64,000 nt of DNA from contig JAKVOM010000001.1 of the NCBI GenBank assembly GCA_022482815.1, positions 2,562,946-2,626,945 of the forward strand, written 5' to 3'. A program made the position numbers and the translations under genes. Of this stretch, positions 53,062 through 60,470 are shown piece after piece. Under the pieces are notes generated by a model, which saw only the letters and a program-made list of their open reading frames with translations, did no database searches and had not been told where the DNA came from. The DNA is from Acidaminococcus sp. Lineage in GTDB: Bacteria; Bacillota; Negativicutes; Acidaminococcales; Acidaminococcaceae. Every line of letters starts with the position of its first letter. Positions within the stretch are counted from its first letter, which is position 1.

Positions 53062-53862
53062 TCATGTTTCTATACTGTGGTCGACAACGTCGCGCAGCGC
53101 ATCGGCAAAAAGCTGAAATATTGCCACGGTTACAAAAATGCCAAGTCCCGGTGCCAATACCGTCCATGGGGCCGACTGCAGTAGACTGCGGGAACCGCTC
53201 ATCATGGATCCCCATTCTGCAGCAGGCGGCGCCGTACCGAGTCCCAGAAAAGACAGCCCGGCCAGTTCGGCGATGACCGTACCCACATCAAGGGCAGCCG
53301 TAACGACGATAGGCCCGATGACGAGCGGCAAAACCTCCAGTTCCGACGAACCGCTCATCCTTGCCGCTTCCATAAACGGTGCATGGCGCAGCGGCCGGAC
53401 AAGGCCGCTGGCAAGGCGGGTGTATTTGGGCCACGCCACCAAAACGATTGCAAGCGCGGCATTGAGTGTCCCGCCGCCCAGAATGCCTGCCACGGCAATA
53501 GCAAACACCATGGTCGGAAAGGCCAGGAACACATCAGCGACGCGCATAAGAACAGTAGCCGCTTTGCCCGGATGGAGCCCGCACATAATGCCGATAAAAG
53601 AACCGAAAAGGGTGGCTGAAAGCACCACGGCAAGGGCGGAAAATACCGTCACCTTCCCGCCGGCAAGAACCCGGCTGAAGAGGTCGCGCCCATAGCGGTC
53701 CGTGCCGAGAATATGGACACCTCCCGGCGGCTGCAGCGCCTCATTAAGATTTTGGACATAAGGGTCAAAGGGTGTCACTGACGACGCAAAAAAGCAGAGC
53801 AGCAAAAGAGCAATTACAAGACCGAGACAAAGACAAAACCGCTTCCTTGTATGGAGTGTCAT
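53062..53862 (-). CDS. ABC importer permease (DppC/NikC-like)
   Basis: The 266-residue permease has an N-terminal helix, the DPYVQNLNEALQPPGGVHILGTDRYGRD motif typical of the C-type permeases (given here in outline), and about five more membrane helices with the coupling loop EAARMSGSSELEVL. It overlaps the B-type permease gene by 4 nt. Confidence 0.92.
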   Translation of the reverse strand: MTLHTRKRFCLCLGLVIALLLLCFFASSVTPFDPYVQNLNEALQPPGGVHILGTDRYGRDLFSRVLAGGKVTVFSALAVVLSATLFGSFIGIMCGLHPGKAATVLMRVADVFLAFPTMVFAIAVAGILGGGTLNAALAIVLVAWPKYTRLASGLVRPLRHAPFMEAARMSGSSELEVLPLVIGPIVVTAALDVGTVIAELAGLSFLGLGTAPPAAEWGSMMSGSRSLLQSAPWTVLAPGLGIFVTVAIFQLFADALRDVVDHSIET

Positions 53863-54791
53863 GTGTCTCTCCCCCTCTCTGCCACGCGGGGATCAATGGC
53901 TGAGCTAACGATGTCTGCTGCCAGATTCACACCGACGTAGATAAAGCACATCCAGATGACGTAAGCCTGAATGACAGGGTAATCCCGAAGCACAATAGCA
54001 TCGACAGCCAGTTTGCCAATACCGTCCCACAAAAAGATGGATTCAACAATAGCCGCCCCGCCAAGAAGCGACCCGACAGAAATGCCTAAGATGGCAAGAA
54101 GCGGTGCCAATACGGAACGCAGAACGTAATGAGAGAGAATAAAACTTTCAGAAAGGCCCCGCACGCGGGCGGCCTGCACATAATTTTTGCTGAGCTCATC
54201 CAAAAAGACCGCCCGGATCTGCCGCACATATTTGGCAATCATGGCGATAGCAAGCGTCAGCGCCGGCAAAAGTGGAAACTGGGAATGCCCCAGAAATGAA
54301 AAAAAGTGCCATTTGACGGCGAAAAGGTAAAGCAGCAGCAGTGCCACAAAAAAGTCCGGCGTAGCGTTTCCAATAAAGGAAATGACGCGCACAATCTGAT
54401 CCCAGATACTATCCCGATGTACTGCGGCCAAAATGCCAAGCGGCAGAGCCACAAGGAGGGTAATGGCAATGGCGAGAAGCATCAGTTCCAGTGTGGCCGG
54501 CAATTTGGCAAGAATCGCCGTAAAGACGGGCTGACCGGAGACAAAGGAACGTCCCATGTCGCCGTGCAGAATGTTCCAGAGCCAGCTGCCGTACTGGACA
54601 AAGAAAGACTGATCAAGGCCGAGTGAAGCCCTTTTAACAGCCGCAGCGGCTGCGCTGGTATTGCCGCTTAGGGTGTACAGCATATCTACTACATCTGTTG
54701 ACACGACATGCATAAGCGCAAAAGAAAGAAACGTACTGCCAAACAGAATCGGTATCAGATGAAGCAGCCGTTCCAGGACATAGCGCCGCAT
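53859..54791 (-). CDS. ABC importer permease (DppB/NikB-like)
   Basis: The 310-residue permease starts MRRYVLERLLHLIPILFG, the usual B-type opening, and has about six membrane helices with the coupling loop YVQAARVRGLSESFIL. It is the first gene of the five-gene importer: permease, permease, binding protein, ATPase, ATPase. Upstream lie its promoter and a CsoR-like operator. Confidence 0.92.
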   Translation of the reverse strand: MRRYVLERLLHLIPILFGSTFLSFALMHVVSTDVVDMLYTLSGNTSAAAAAVKRASLGLDQSFFVQYGSWLWNILHGDMGRSFVSGQPVFTAILAKLPATLELMLLAIAITLLVALPLGILAAVHRDSIWDQIVRVISFIGNATPDFFVALLLLYLFAVKWHFFSFLGHSQFPLLPALTLAIAMIAKYVRQIRAVFLDELSKNYVQAARVRGLSESFILSHYVLRSVLAPLLAILGISVGSLLGGAAIVESIFLWDGIGKLAVDAIVLRDYPVIQAYVIWMCFIYVGVNLAADIVSSAIDPRVAERGRDT

Positions 54792-54823
54792 GGTATTCCC
54801 TCCCTTCCCCTTGATTTGGTACT

Positions 54824-54829
54824 ATTATA
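54824..54829 (-). promoter_or_regulatory. -10 element of the ABC importer operon
   Basis: A perfect TATAAT on the minus strand 33 bp before the first permease ATG. The -35 is weak (ATTCAT at 17 bp) and lies next to the palindrome at 54851-54871. Confidence 0.6.
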
Positions 54830-54850
54830 AAATTGAAATTTAAAGTATGA

Positions 54851-54871
54851 ATATCCCCCGGGGAGGGATAT
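54851..54871. promoter_or_regulatory. CsoR/RcnR-like operator candidate
   Basis: Perfect 7-bp arms ATATCCC and GGGATAT flank CCGGGGA, so the core reads CCCCCGGGG within AT-rich ends. CsoR/RcnR-family operators are A/T-flanked G/C tracts with dyad symmetry. The site begins 4 bp upstream of the -35 zone of the importer promoter. The divergent gene encodes a CsoR domain. Confidence 0.6.
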
Positions 54872-54886
54872 AATGAAGGCAGTATT

Positions 54887-54957
54887 GCTGTGGCGCTGAC
54901 GTGCGGAAGAAAATCTGTAGCTGACTGCGTCGGCGAGGTGCGGCCTTCGGCCGAAAG
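54887..54957 (+). repeat. Intergenic repeat family E, copy 2
   Basis: GCTGTGGCGCTGACGTGCGG and GGCGAGGTGCGGCC align with the copies at 51427 and 56337. Confidence 0.6.
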
Positions 54958-55097
54958 AGAAAAAATGAAAAGCACTTTTAGATTTTATCATTTGGCGTTT
55001 ATTCTTTTCTGTGAAAAAAGTGGTAACTGAATAGGGTTTCACCTGCGGGATTCAGGGGCCATCTTTCACCTTTTCTCGTTAGCGCTGATATGGCGAA

Positions 55098-55330
55098 CCT
55101 TCGGCAGAGAGGGACATCCTCCACTGCAAGCGGTTTCCGCTATTTTACTTTCCTCCCCCACTTCGTGGTCCACCCTCGTCCTAAAGGACGGAAAAGAAGC
55201 TATCCTCCACCGCTATCGTCAGCGCTTCCTACCGTCAGTGCTGACTGCGGTTCCCCTCCTTTCGAAGCCGCATGGCGGCTTGAAAGGAGGTCCTAGAGGA
55301 ATTCCAAACCTGACGGTTTGGCTTAATTAG
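55098..55330 (+). repeat. Intergenic repeat family A, long copy
   Basis: CCTTCGGCAGAG, CTATTTTACTTTCCTCCCCCA, CTTCGTGGTCC, then an insertion of about 90 bp with its own inverted repeats, and the tail AGAGGAATTCCAAACC, GACGGTTTGGCTTAA. Space 54958-55097 shows nothing else recognised. Confidence 0.7.
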
Positions 55331-55356
55331 AGCGTCTTTTAAGAAAGGAAATCATC

Positions 55357-56262
55357 ATGGATCATGAGCTTACTTACTTTGAAAATTATGCCGAGACATG
55401 GGATAAAGATAGGAAAGAAAATCCGGAGAAAATGACCCGGATTCTGCAGATGCTCTCTCTCCCACCGGACGCACACGTTCTCGACGTCGGCTGCGGAACA
55501 GGTATTCTCGTCCCTTACCTGCGAAAGATTCTGACGCACGGCGGCACGATTGAGGAACTGGATTATTCTCATAAGATGCTGGAAAAAGCCCGCGAGAAAT
55601 TTGGAGCCCTGCCGGGCATTACTTTTACCGAGGGAAATGTGTTGAGACTTTCCCTGCCCGAAGCCGCTTATGACACCGTACTCTGTCTCAATTTCTATCC
55701 CCATATCGGTTCCAAGGGCGAAACTTTTATCAAGAAAATCACCCGCACCCTGAAGTCGGGCGGTTCACTTATTATTTTTCACGATGAATCGCGGGCTCAC
55801 GTAAATCATATGCATCAGAACACCGACGGCATGGAATCGGCCCTGCTGCCGCCCGTTGACGTACTTGCCATGCTGCTTATCGGTGCGGGACTTACAATTG
55901 AAATCGCCTTTGACACTAATGACCTGTATCTCATCAAGGGAACAAAGAAAGTACCTGACTCTCCATTTGATGTAAATGGAAACACTGCAAACCGGACTTC
56001 TCTCCATACGGAAACGAAAAAAGTCATCCACCGGCTGGCCCGCATCAGTGGTCACCTTGAAGGAATCCGGAGAATGATTGAAGAAGGACGTGACTGCAGC
56101 GAAATTCTCATCCAGATTTCTGCCGTCGACTCGGCGCTCATCAGCACAGGTAAAGTTATCCTGCAGGATCATATCTCCCACTGCCTTGTCGATGCTGTAA
56201 GAAGAAATGATGCAGCAAGTATTGAGAATCTGCAGAAAGCAATTAGTAAGTTGATAAAGTAG
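55357..56262 (+). CDS. SAM-dependent methyltransferase fused to a CsoR-type metal-sensing repressor domain
   Basis: The 301-residue protein joins two domains in one uninterrupted frame. Residues 1-195 are a class I methyltransferase: motif I VLDVGCGTG (41-49), an acidic post-I segment EELDYSHKML, and FHDESRAHVNH. Residues about 217-300 are a CsoR/RcnR (DUF156) domain: IHRLARISGHLEGIRRMIEEG, then Cys247, His272 and Cys276, whose 25- and 4-residue spacing equals the Cys36-His61-Cys65 copper site of M. tuberculosis CsoR. AAGGAAA lies upstream. CsoR proteins are normally stand-alone repressors of about 90 residues. It is divergent from a nickel/peptide-type importer with a CsoR-like operator. Role inferred: metal-controlled repressor coupled to a methylation step. 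Confidence 0.85.
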   Translation: MDHELTYFENYAETWDKDRKENPEKMTRILQMLSLPPDAHVLDVGCGTGILVPYLRKILTHGGTIEELDYSHKMLEKAREKFGALPGITFTEGNVLRLSLPEAAYDTVLCLNFYPHIGSKGETFIKKITRTLKSGGSLIIFHDESRAHVNHMHQNTDGMESALLPPVDVLAMLLIGAGLTIEIAFDTNDLYLIKGTKKVPDSPFDVNGNTANRTSLHTETKKVIHRLARISGHLEGIRRMIEEGRDCSEILIQISAVDSALISTGKVILQDHISHCLVDAVRRNDAASIENLQKAISKLIK

Positions 56263-56267
56263 AAGAA

Positions 56268-56330
56268 AAGTGGATAGTGGAAAGGTGATTAGTACAATCG
56301 TTGGAACATCTGCTTTGGCGGATTCTTAAT
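56268..56330 (+). repeat. Intergenic repeat family D, partial copy 3
   Basis: GATTAGTACAATCGTTGG and GGCGGATTCTTAA match family D; the TTTATTC tail is replaced by a family E copy. Confidence 0.55.
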
Positions 56331-56336
56331 AAGTAA

Positions 56337-56433
56337 GCTGTGGCGCTGGCGCGCGGAAAGAAAGCTATAACGCTGTGGCCGCCGTTGGCGGCGAGGTGCT
56401 GCCTATAACTGAGAGGATAGCCAAACCAGACGG
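56337..56433 (+). repeat. Intergenic repeat family E, copy 3, with family A tail
   Basis: GCTGTGGCGCTGGCGCGCGG, GCCGCCGTTGGCGGCGAGG, then GAGGATAGCCAAACCAGACG and GGTTTAGCTTAA. It shows that families A, D and E share modules. Confidence 0.6.
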
Positions 56434-56442
56434 TTTAGCTTA

Positions 56443-56485
56443 AAAAACTACCGCACCGGTTCTTTCGAATCGGTGCGGTAGTTTA
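56443..56485 (-). terminator. Terminator downstream of the CitE-like gene
   Basis: AAACTACCGCACCG / CGGTGCGGTAGTTT, 14-bp stem, with TTTTTT on the minus strand. Between it and the CitE stop (56486-56682) I see only a doubtful 40-codon minus frame (56541-56663) with no good ribosome binding site. Confidence 0.85.
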
Positions 56486-56682
56486 TGCTTTGAAAGAAGC
56501 CAAGCGTTCCGGACTCGGTAAATTCAGAAGAGTTGACTTTTCATCGCATACAGTCATATAGGCATTTGTCACAGAACCAGTCCGTGGCTCGAAGCAACAA
56601 GGTGTAATAGGAGGGTCGATAAGGCGCTTTGCTGGACTCAAACAAAACGCCGCCCACGGTCATGACCTGTGGCAAGTATTTA

Positions 56683-57564
56683 TTATTTTACTTTTTCCAG
56701 GAGTCTCTGTGCAGCTCTGTATACCGGCACATCGACATATTTCCCATCGACAAAGACATGTGCTTTTTCTTCGTCGGAAGCATTTTCATACGCAGCAACT
56801 ACACGGCGGGCAAAATCAATTTCGCTTTCGGGAATGCTGTAGACAGCGTTGATGATAGGCACGTGATTAAGATTGGTCAGGCCTCTGCCGGCAAAGCCCA
56901 TCTTCTTATCATCTTCCGTATCAATGCGGACAAATTCCTCGATTTCCTTGTTGGAACCCTCTGGGCAGAACACAGCCGTGTCATAGGCTTCCACGCCGGC
57001 TGCCTTTGCATCCATGACGAGCTTTTCCTTAGCATAGACGAGCTGCAGGCATTTTTCGGTCAGATCCCGCTTAACGCCCATGGCCGTCGTAAGGTCCACA
57101 GCGCCCAGGGTCAGGCCGGTAACACGCTTGGTGCAGGAAGCAAGTTCGTAAGCATTGCGCACACCCAGCGGCGTTTCAATCATAAGCAGAAGTTCCATCG
57201 TGTTGCGCGGCAAATCATGAGTCAGTTCATACTGCGTAATGATAGCATCGACGTCGAGTACATCACGCGGATTTTCACACTTCGGCAGACGAATGAAGTT
57301 CGGATGGCATGGCAGAATTGCCTCCAGATCCTTACGGCCCCAGGGAGATTCAAAAGAATTGATACGCACGCCGACTTCCTTCTCACCAAAATCTACATGC
57401 TGCAGTTTATCGACAGCCCAGGCACGAGCACTCTCTTTAGCCTCAGCCGGGCAAAGGTCTTCCAGTTCAATGGTTATCGCGTCTGCTTCACTTGCCAGTA
57501 CCTGCTGCAGTTTTGCATCGTCTCCGCCGATAACCCAAGCCAGTGTTCTGCGTAATTTTGCCAT
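56683..57564 (-). CDS. CitE/HpcH-family aldolase or lyase
   Basis: The protein (293 residues from the ATG at 57564, GGAGGAG upstream) has the HpcH/HpaI-CitE TIM barrel features: ADAITIELEDLCPAEAKESAR (Mg-binding Glu and Asp), a VRINSF strand, RLPKCENP, and LLLMIETPLGVRNAYEL. Family members include the citrate lyase beta subunit and malyl- or citramalyl-CoA lyases. No citD, citF or CoA-transferase gene adjoins, so a stand-alone CitE-like lyase is more likely than citrate lyase. Confidence 0.88.
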   Translation of the reverse strand: MAKLRRTLAWVIGGDDAKLQQVLASEADAITIELEDLCPAEAKESARAWAVDKLQHVDFGEKEVGVRINSFESPWGRKDLEAILPCHPNFIRLPKCENPRDVLDVDAIITQYELTHDLPRNTMELLLMIETPLGVRNAYELASCTKRVTGLTLGAVDLTTAMGVKRDLTEKCLQLVYAKEKLVMDAKAAGVEAYDTAVFCPEGSNKEIEEFVRIDTEDDKKMGFAGRGLTNLNHVPIINAVYSIPESEIDFARRVVAAYENASDEEKAHVFVDGKYVDVPVYRAAQRLLEKVK

Positions 57565-57727
57565 GCTAACTCCTCCATTCCCTTGGAAATCTGTGATGTT
57601 GCCGGACGGCACAGCCGCCGGTAAATAATTTCTATACCCATTCCATTCTATTGTAGGAAGTTCAGTCTTATCTGTCCAATATGAGTTTTTCATAATATTA
57701 TAAGGGTGGCTTATAATTTTTAAAACA

Positions 57728-57838
57728 TAGTGAGTAGTTGGAAATGGTTAGTACAACCGTGCGGGTACCTGTTTTGACTGATTCTTGAGTTAGATTACAA
57801 CCGGTTTTATATTCGCTGCAAACCGTTTACGGTTTGCT
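57728..57838 (+). repeat. Intergenic repeat family D, copy 4
   Basis: GGTTAGTACAACCGTGCGGG, ACTGATTCTTGAG, AGATTACA and TATTCGCTGCAAACCG, followed by the hairpin partner CGGTTTGC. The fullest copy in the window. Confidence 0.65.
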
Positions 57839-57878
57839 TTCGACAGAGCGACACGCGACCTGCAACCTGGTGGTCCGC

Positions 57879-57915
57879 GTCTTTTATCAAACCGCCAGGC
57901 GGTTTGATAAAAGAC
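57879..57915. other. Perfect 37-bp palindrome
   Basis: Arms of 18 bp (57879-57896 and 57898-57915, GTCTTTTATCAAACCGCC and complement) meet at one central base. It directly precedes the tRNA-Ser terminator on the plus strand. Its arms include the AAACCG element of the family D tail. Confidence 0.7.
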
Positions 57916-57916
57916 A

Positions 57917-57948
57917 ATAAAAAAGCCTGCTGCAATCTGCAGCAGGCG
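57917..57948 (-). terminator. Terminator of tRNA-Ser(GCT)
   Basis: GCCTGCTGCA-ATC-TGCAGCAGGC with TTTTTTATT following on the minus strand, 11 bp past the CCA end. Confidence 0.92.
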
Positions 57949-57958
57949 AATTTACGAA

Positions 57959-58049
57959 TGGCGGAGTGGCAGGGATTTGAACCCTGGCGGGGTGTAACCC
58001 CCCTAACGATTTAGCAAACCGTCCTCTTCAGCCACTTGAGTACCACTCC
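57959..58049 (-). tRNA. tRNA-Ser(GCT)
   Basis: Minus strand, 91 nt: acceptor GGAGTGG/CCACTCC, anticodon stem ACGGT/ATCGT with loop TTGCTAA giving GCT, a long variable arm (GGGGGGTTACACCCC region) typical of serine tRNA, T arm with GGTTCAAATCC, encoded CCA. Reads AGC/AGU. Confidence 0.95.
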
Positions 58050-58067
58050 AAAACAACTGACTTATTA

Positions 58068-58096
58068 AGGTTACACGATATTGCCTAAAAAGTCAA
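58068..58096 (-). promoter_or_regulatory. Promoter of tRNA-Ser(GCT)
   Basis: TTGACT (58091-58096) and TAACCT (58068-58073), 17 bp spacing on the minus strand, 18 bp before the tRNA. Confidence 0.8.
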
Positions 58097-58135
58097 GTGC
58101 GATTTCAGTGAATCTTTCTTCTTACGGCCCAAGAA

Positions 58136-58420
58136 TTATTTCACAGCCGCTTCGAAAACTTCCTTTACGTGATTCCGGATGAATTCATACGTATCGTCCG
58201 GAGAGGCTTCGTACATCTTCTTACCATCTACGAAGAAGGACGGCACATAATAATAATCATCGGCAAAAGGAACGATTTTATCCGGTTCTTCGGACTCTTC
58301 AATACTGACCATCGGAATCTTATTATATTCCGGATGTTCTTCCTTCAATTCCGCCATTGCTTTTCTGGCATTAGCGCAGTAAGGACAAGTTGATAAATGA
58401 ATGAAAGTAATTGTTTTCAT
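58136..58420 (-). CDS. Glutaredoxin/thioredoxin-like protein
   Basis: The 94-residue thioredoxin-fold protein has the redox motif CPYC (12-15) in HLSTCPYCANARKAM and the cis-proline region YYVPSFFVDGKKMYE. CPYC is the classical glutaredoxin motif, but no glutathione gene is seen and anaerobes often use such proteins with other thiols. AGGAGAAAA precedes the ATG. Confidence 0.85.
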   Translation of the reverse strand: MKTITFIHLSTCPYCANARKAMAELKEEHPEYNKIPMVSIEESEEPDKIVPFADDYYYVPSFFVDGKKMYEASPDDTYEFIRNHVKEVFEAAVK

Positions 58421-58578
58421 GGGATTTTCTCCTTTTTTATAAAAAAATGCATTTGGCTTTTGGCCTCATTGCGAAATAATCGGCAGATAGCACACCAGTT
58501 AGCCGGCAGCAGATAGCTGCCAATAGCTTAGCCTTCGGCATCTTGGCTTCCTATAGAGCGACCTGCGACACGCGTTTT

Positions 58579-60192
58579 TCACCACGCTGCTACGGTGCCG
58601 TCAGCTCTGGGCTCCGTGGCGCCGGCGAGGACGCCTTCTTTGTTTCTCAGAATCATCTGTCCGCGGCCGAAGCTAGTGAAATCTTTCTTAACTGTGATTT
58701 CATGCCCCCGCGCGCGGAGTGCTTCTGCGACTTCGGAGCCAAAGCCTGCTTCGATTTCAACCTTTTTGCCGCCGGTCCACTGCCACCGCGGAGCATCGAG
58801 TGCCTCCTGCGGATTGAGACCAAAATCGATGAGATTCATCATGACCTGCACGTGACCCTGAGGCTGCATGAAACCGCCCATGACGCCAAAGGGTCCGACT
58901 GCTTCCCCGTCTTTCATCAAGAAACCGGGAATAATAGTATGATAGGGTTTCTTTCCAGGCTTCAGCGTATTGGCGTGCGACGGATCGAGACTGAAGCTGC
59001 AGCCTCTGTCGTTTAAGGCAATGCCGCGGTGCGGAATCACAATGCCGCTGCCAAATCCTTTGAAATTGCTCTGGATGTAAGAAATCATATTGCCTTCTTC
59101 GTCTGCTGCACAGAGGTAAACCGTACCGCCGCAGTCGGGGCTGATTGGTTTCGGCATCAGTGCATCTTTTCCGATTTCTGCCGCGCGCCGGGCCGCGTAT
59201 TGACGGCTCAGAAGATAGTCTACAGGCATCTTCATGTGACGCGGGTCCGTAATGTATTCGCGGCCGTCCACAAAGGCAAGTTTCATAGCTTCAAGCTGCC
59301 TATGAATGGTTTCGACATCATCTCTCCCCGTCATGCCGCTCATCTGCTGCAGAATATTAAGCGCCATGAGCGCGACAATTCCGTGTCCGTTCGGCGGAAT
59401 CTCACAGATATCGTACCCATGGTAATTCAAATGCACCGGTGTCACCCATTCGGCCCGGTAGGAAGCAAGGTCTTCCTTACGGAGATAGCCGCCCGTCTTG
59501 CGGGAGAAAGCGTCGATTTCACCGGCAAGAGCGCCGCGGTAATAGCTTTCGCAGTGACTATCTGCCAAAAGCCGCAGCGTCTTTGCATGATCCGGCAGTG
59601 TAACCAGGTTCCCGGGCTGCGGAGCACCCTTGGCAAAAAATGTTTCAAAAAGAGGTGCAAACGAAGGGTCGCTCTTAAAAGGTGCAAAGGTATCCACGGA
59701 ACGTTGCCAGAGAAGACTCGTAATCGGCTGGACAGGATAGCCGTTTTCGGCATAAGAAATGGCCGGTTCAAAAAGTGACGCAAAGGGCAGCCGGCCAAAA
59801 CGTTGATGCAGTTCGGCCCATGCCGACGGAGCACCCGGCACCGTCACGGCAGCCCAGCCCCGGTCCGGCATTGCTGTATAGCCTTTTTGTTTCATAGCCT
59901 CCGGAGTCAGGGCCTGCGGCGCATATCCGCTTCCATTAAGACCGTAGAGCTGTTTTGTTGCAGCATCCCAGTACAGAGCAAAAGCATCGCTGCCGAGGCC
60001 ATTGCTCGTCGGTTCCAGCACAGTCATGCAGATAGCCGTAGTCAAGATAGCATCCACAGCATTTCCGCCCCGCTTCAGTGCGTCAAGACCTGCCTGAGCC
60101 GCGAGAGACTGAGAAGTGCATACTATTCCCCGGCGGCCGTACACCACGCCCCGCCGGGAAGGATAACGATAGGTGAGACCATCAAACTTCAT
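58579..60192 (-). CDS. Gamma-glutamyltransferase (GGT) family protein
   Basis: The 537-residue Ntn-hydrolase has the GGT plan: GGNAVDAILTTAICMTVLEPTSNGLG, autoprocessing nucleophile Thr357 in SPDCGGTVYL, then GSGIVIPHRGIALNDRG and GVMGGFMQPQGHVQVMMNL (each shown in outline). The precursor self-cleaves before Thr357 into two subunits. No signal peptide is evident, so it may be cytoplasmic, as in several Firmicutes homologues. It cleaves gamma-glutamyl amides; the donor is unknown. Confidence 0.9.
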   Translation of the reverse strand: MKFDGLTYRYPSRRGVVYGRRGIVCTSQSLAAQAGLDALKRGGNAVDAILTTAICMTVLEPTSNGLGSDAFALYWDAATKQLYGLNGSGYAPQALTPEAMKQKGYTAMPDRGWAAVTVPGAPSAWAELHQRFGRLPFASLFEPAISYAENGYPVQPITSLLWQRSVDTFAPFKSDPSFAPLFETFFAKGAPQPGNLVTLPDHAKTLRLLADSHCESYYRGALAGEIDAFSRKTGGYLRKEDLASYRAEWVTPVHLNYHGYDICEIPPNGHGIVALMALNILQQMSGMTGRDDVETIHRQLEAMKLAFVDGREYITDPRHMKMPVDYLLSRQYAARRAAEIGKDALMPKPISPDCGGTVYLCAADEEGNMISYIQSNFKGFGSGIVIPHRGIALNDRGCSFSLDPSHANTLKPGKKPYHTIIPGFLMKDGEAVGPFGVMGGFMQPQGHVQVMMNLIDFGLNPQEALDAPRWQWTGGKKVEIEAGFGSEVAEALRARGHEITVKKDFTSFGRGQMILRNKEGVLAGATEPRADGTVAAW

Positions 60193-60329
60193 CGTAGTTT
60201 CCCTTTCCGCACCAAATGCCGGTGCTGATAAAGATTATTGCCCTCATTTTACAATAGAATCAAAATAAAAGGAAGCGTCCAGGATGAGAGAATAGTGATG
60301 ACTTATATTGGCGCCTGTCCCTCCATTTC

Positions 60330-60358
60330 TTGACATTCCCGCGGAGTTCCGATATACT
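60330..60358 (+). promoter_or_regulatory. Promoter of tRNA-Ser(TGA)
   Basis: Consensus TTGACA (60330-60335) and TATACT (60353-60358) with 17 bp spacing, 12 bp before the tRNA. Confidence 0.88.
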
Positions 60359-60370
60359 TTCTAATGTTAC

Positions 60371-60459
<89 letters not shown>

Positions 60460-60470
60460 TTTGAAAAGGT

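Noticed and set aside
56541-56663. 40-codon minus frame with a CDKCLYDC motif after the CitE-like gene
   Set aside because: The cysteine motif is attractive but there is no good ribosome binding site, and it could be a chance frame or a gene remnant.
56683-57564. Citrate lyase operon
   Set aside because: Only the CitE-like subunit is present; citD, citF, citC and citX are not adjacent.
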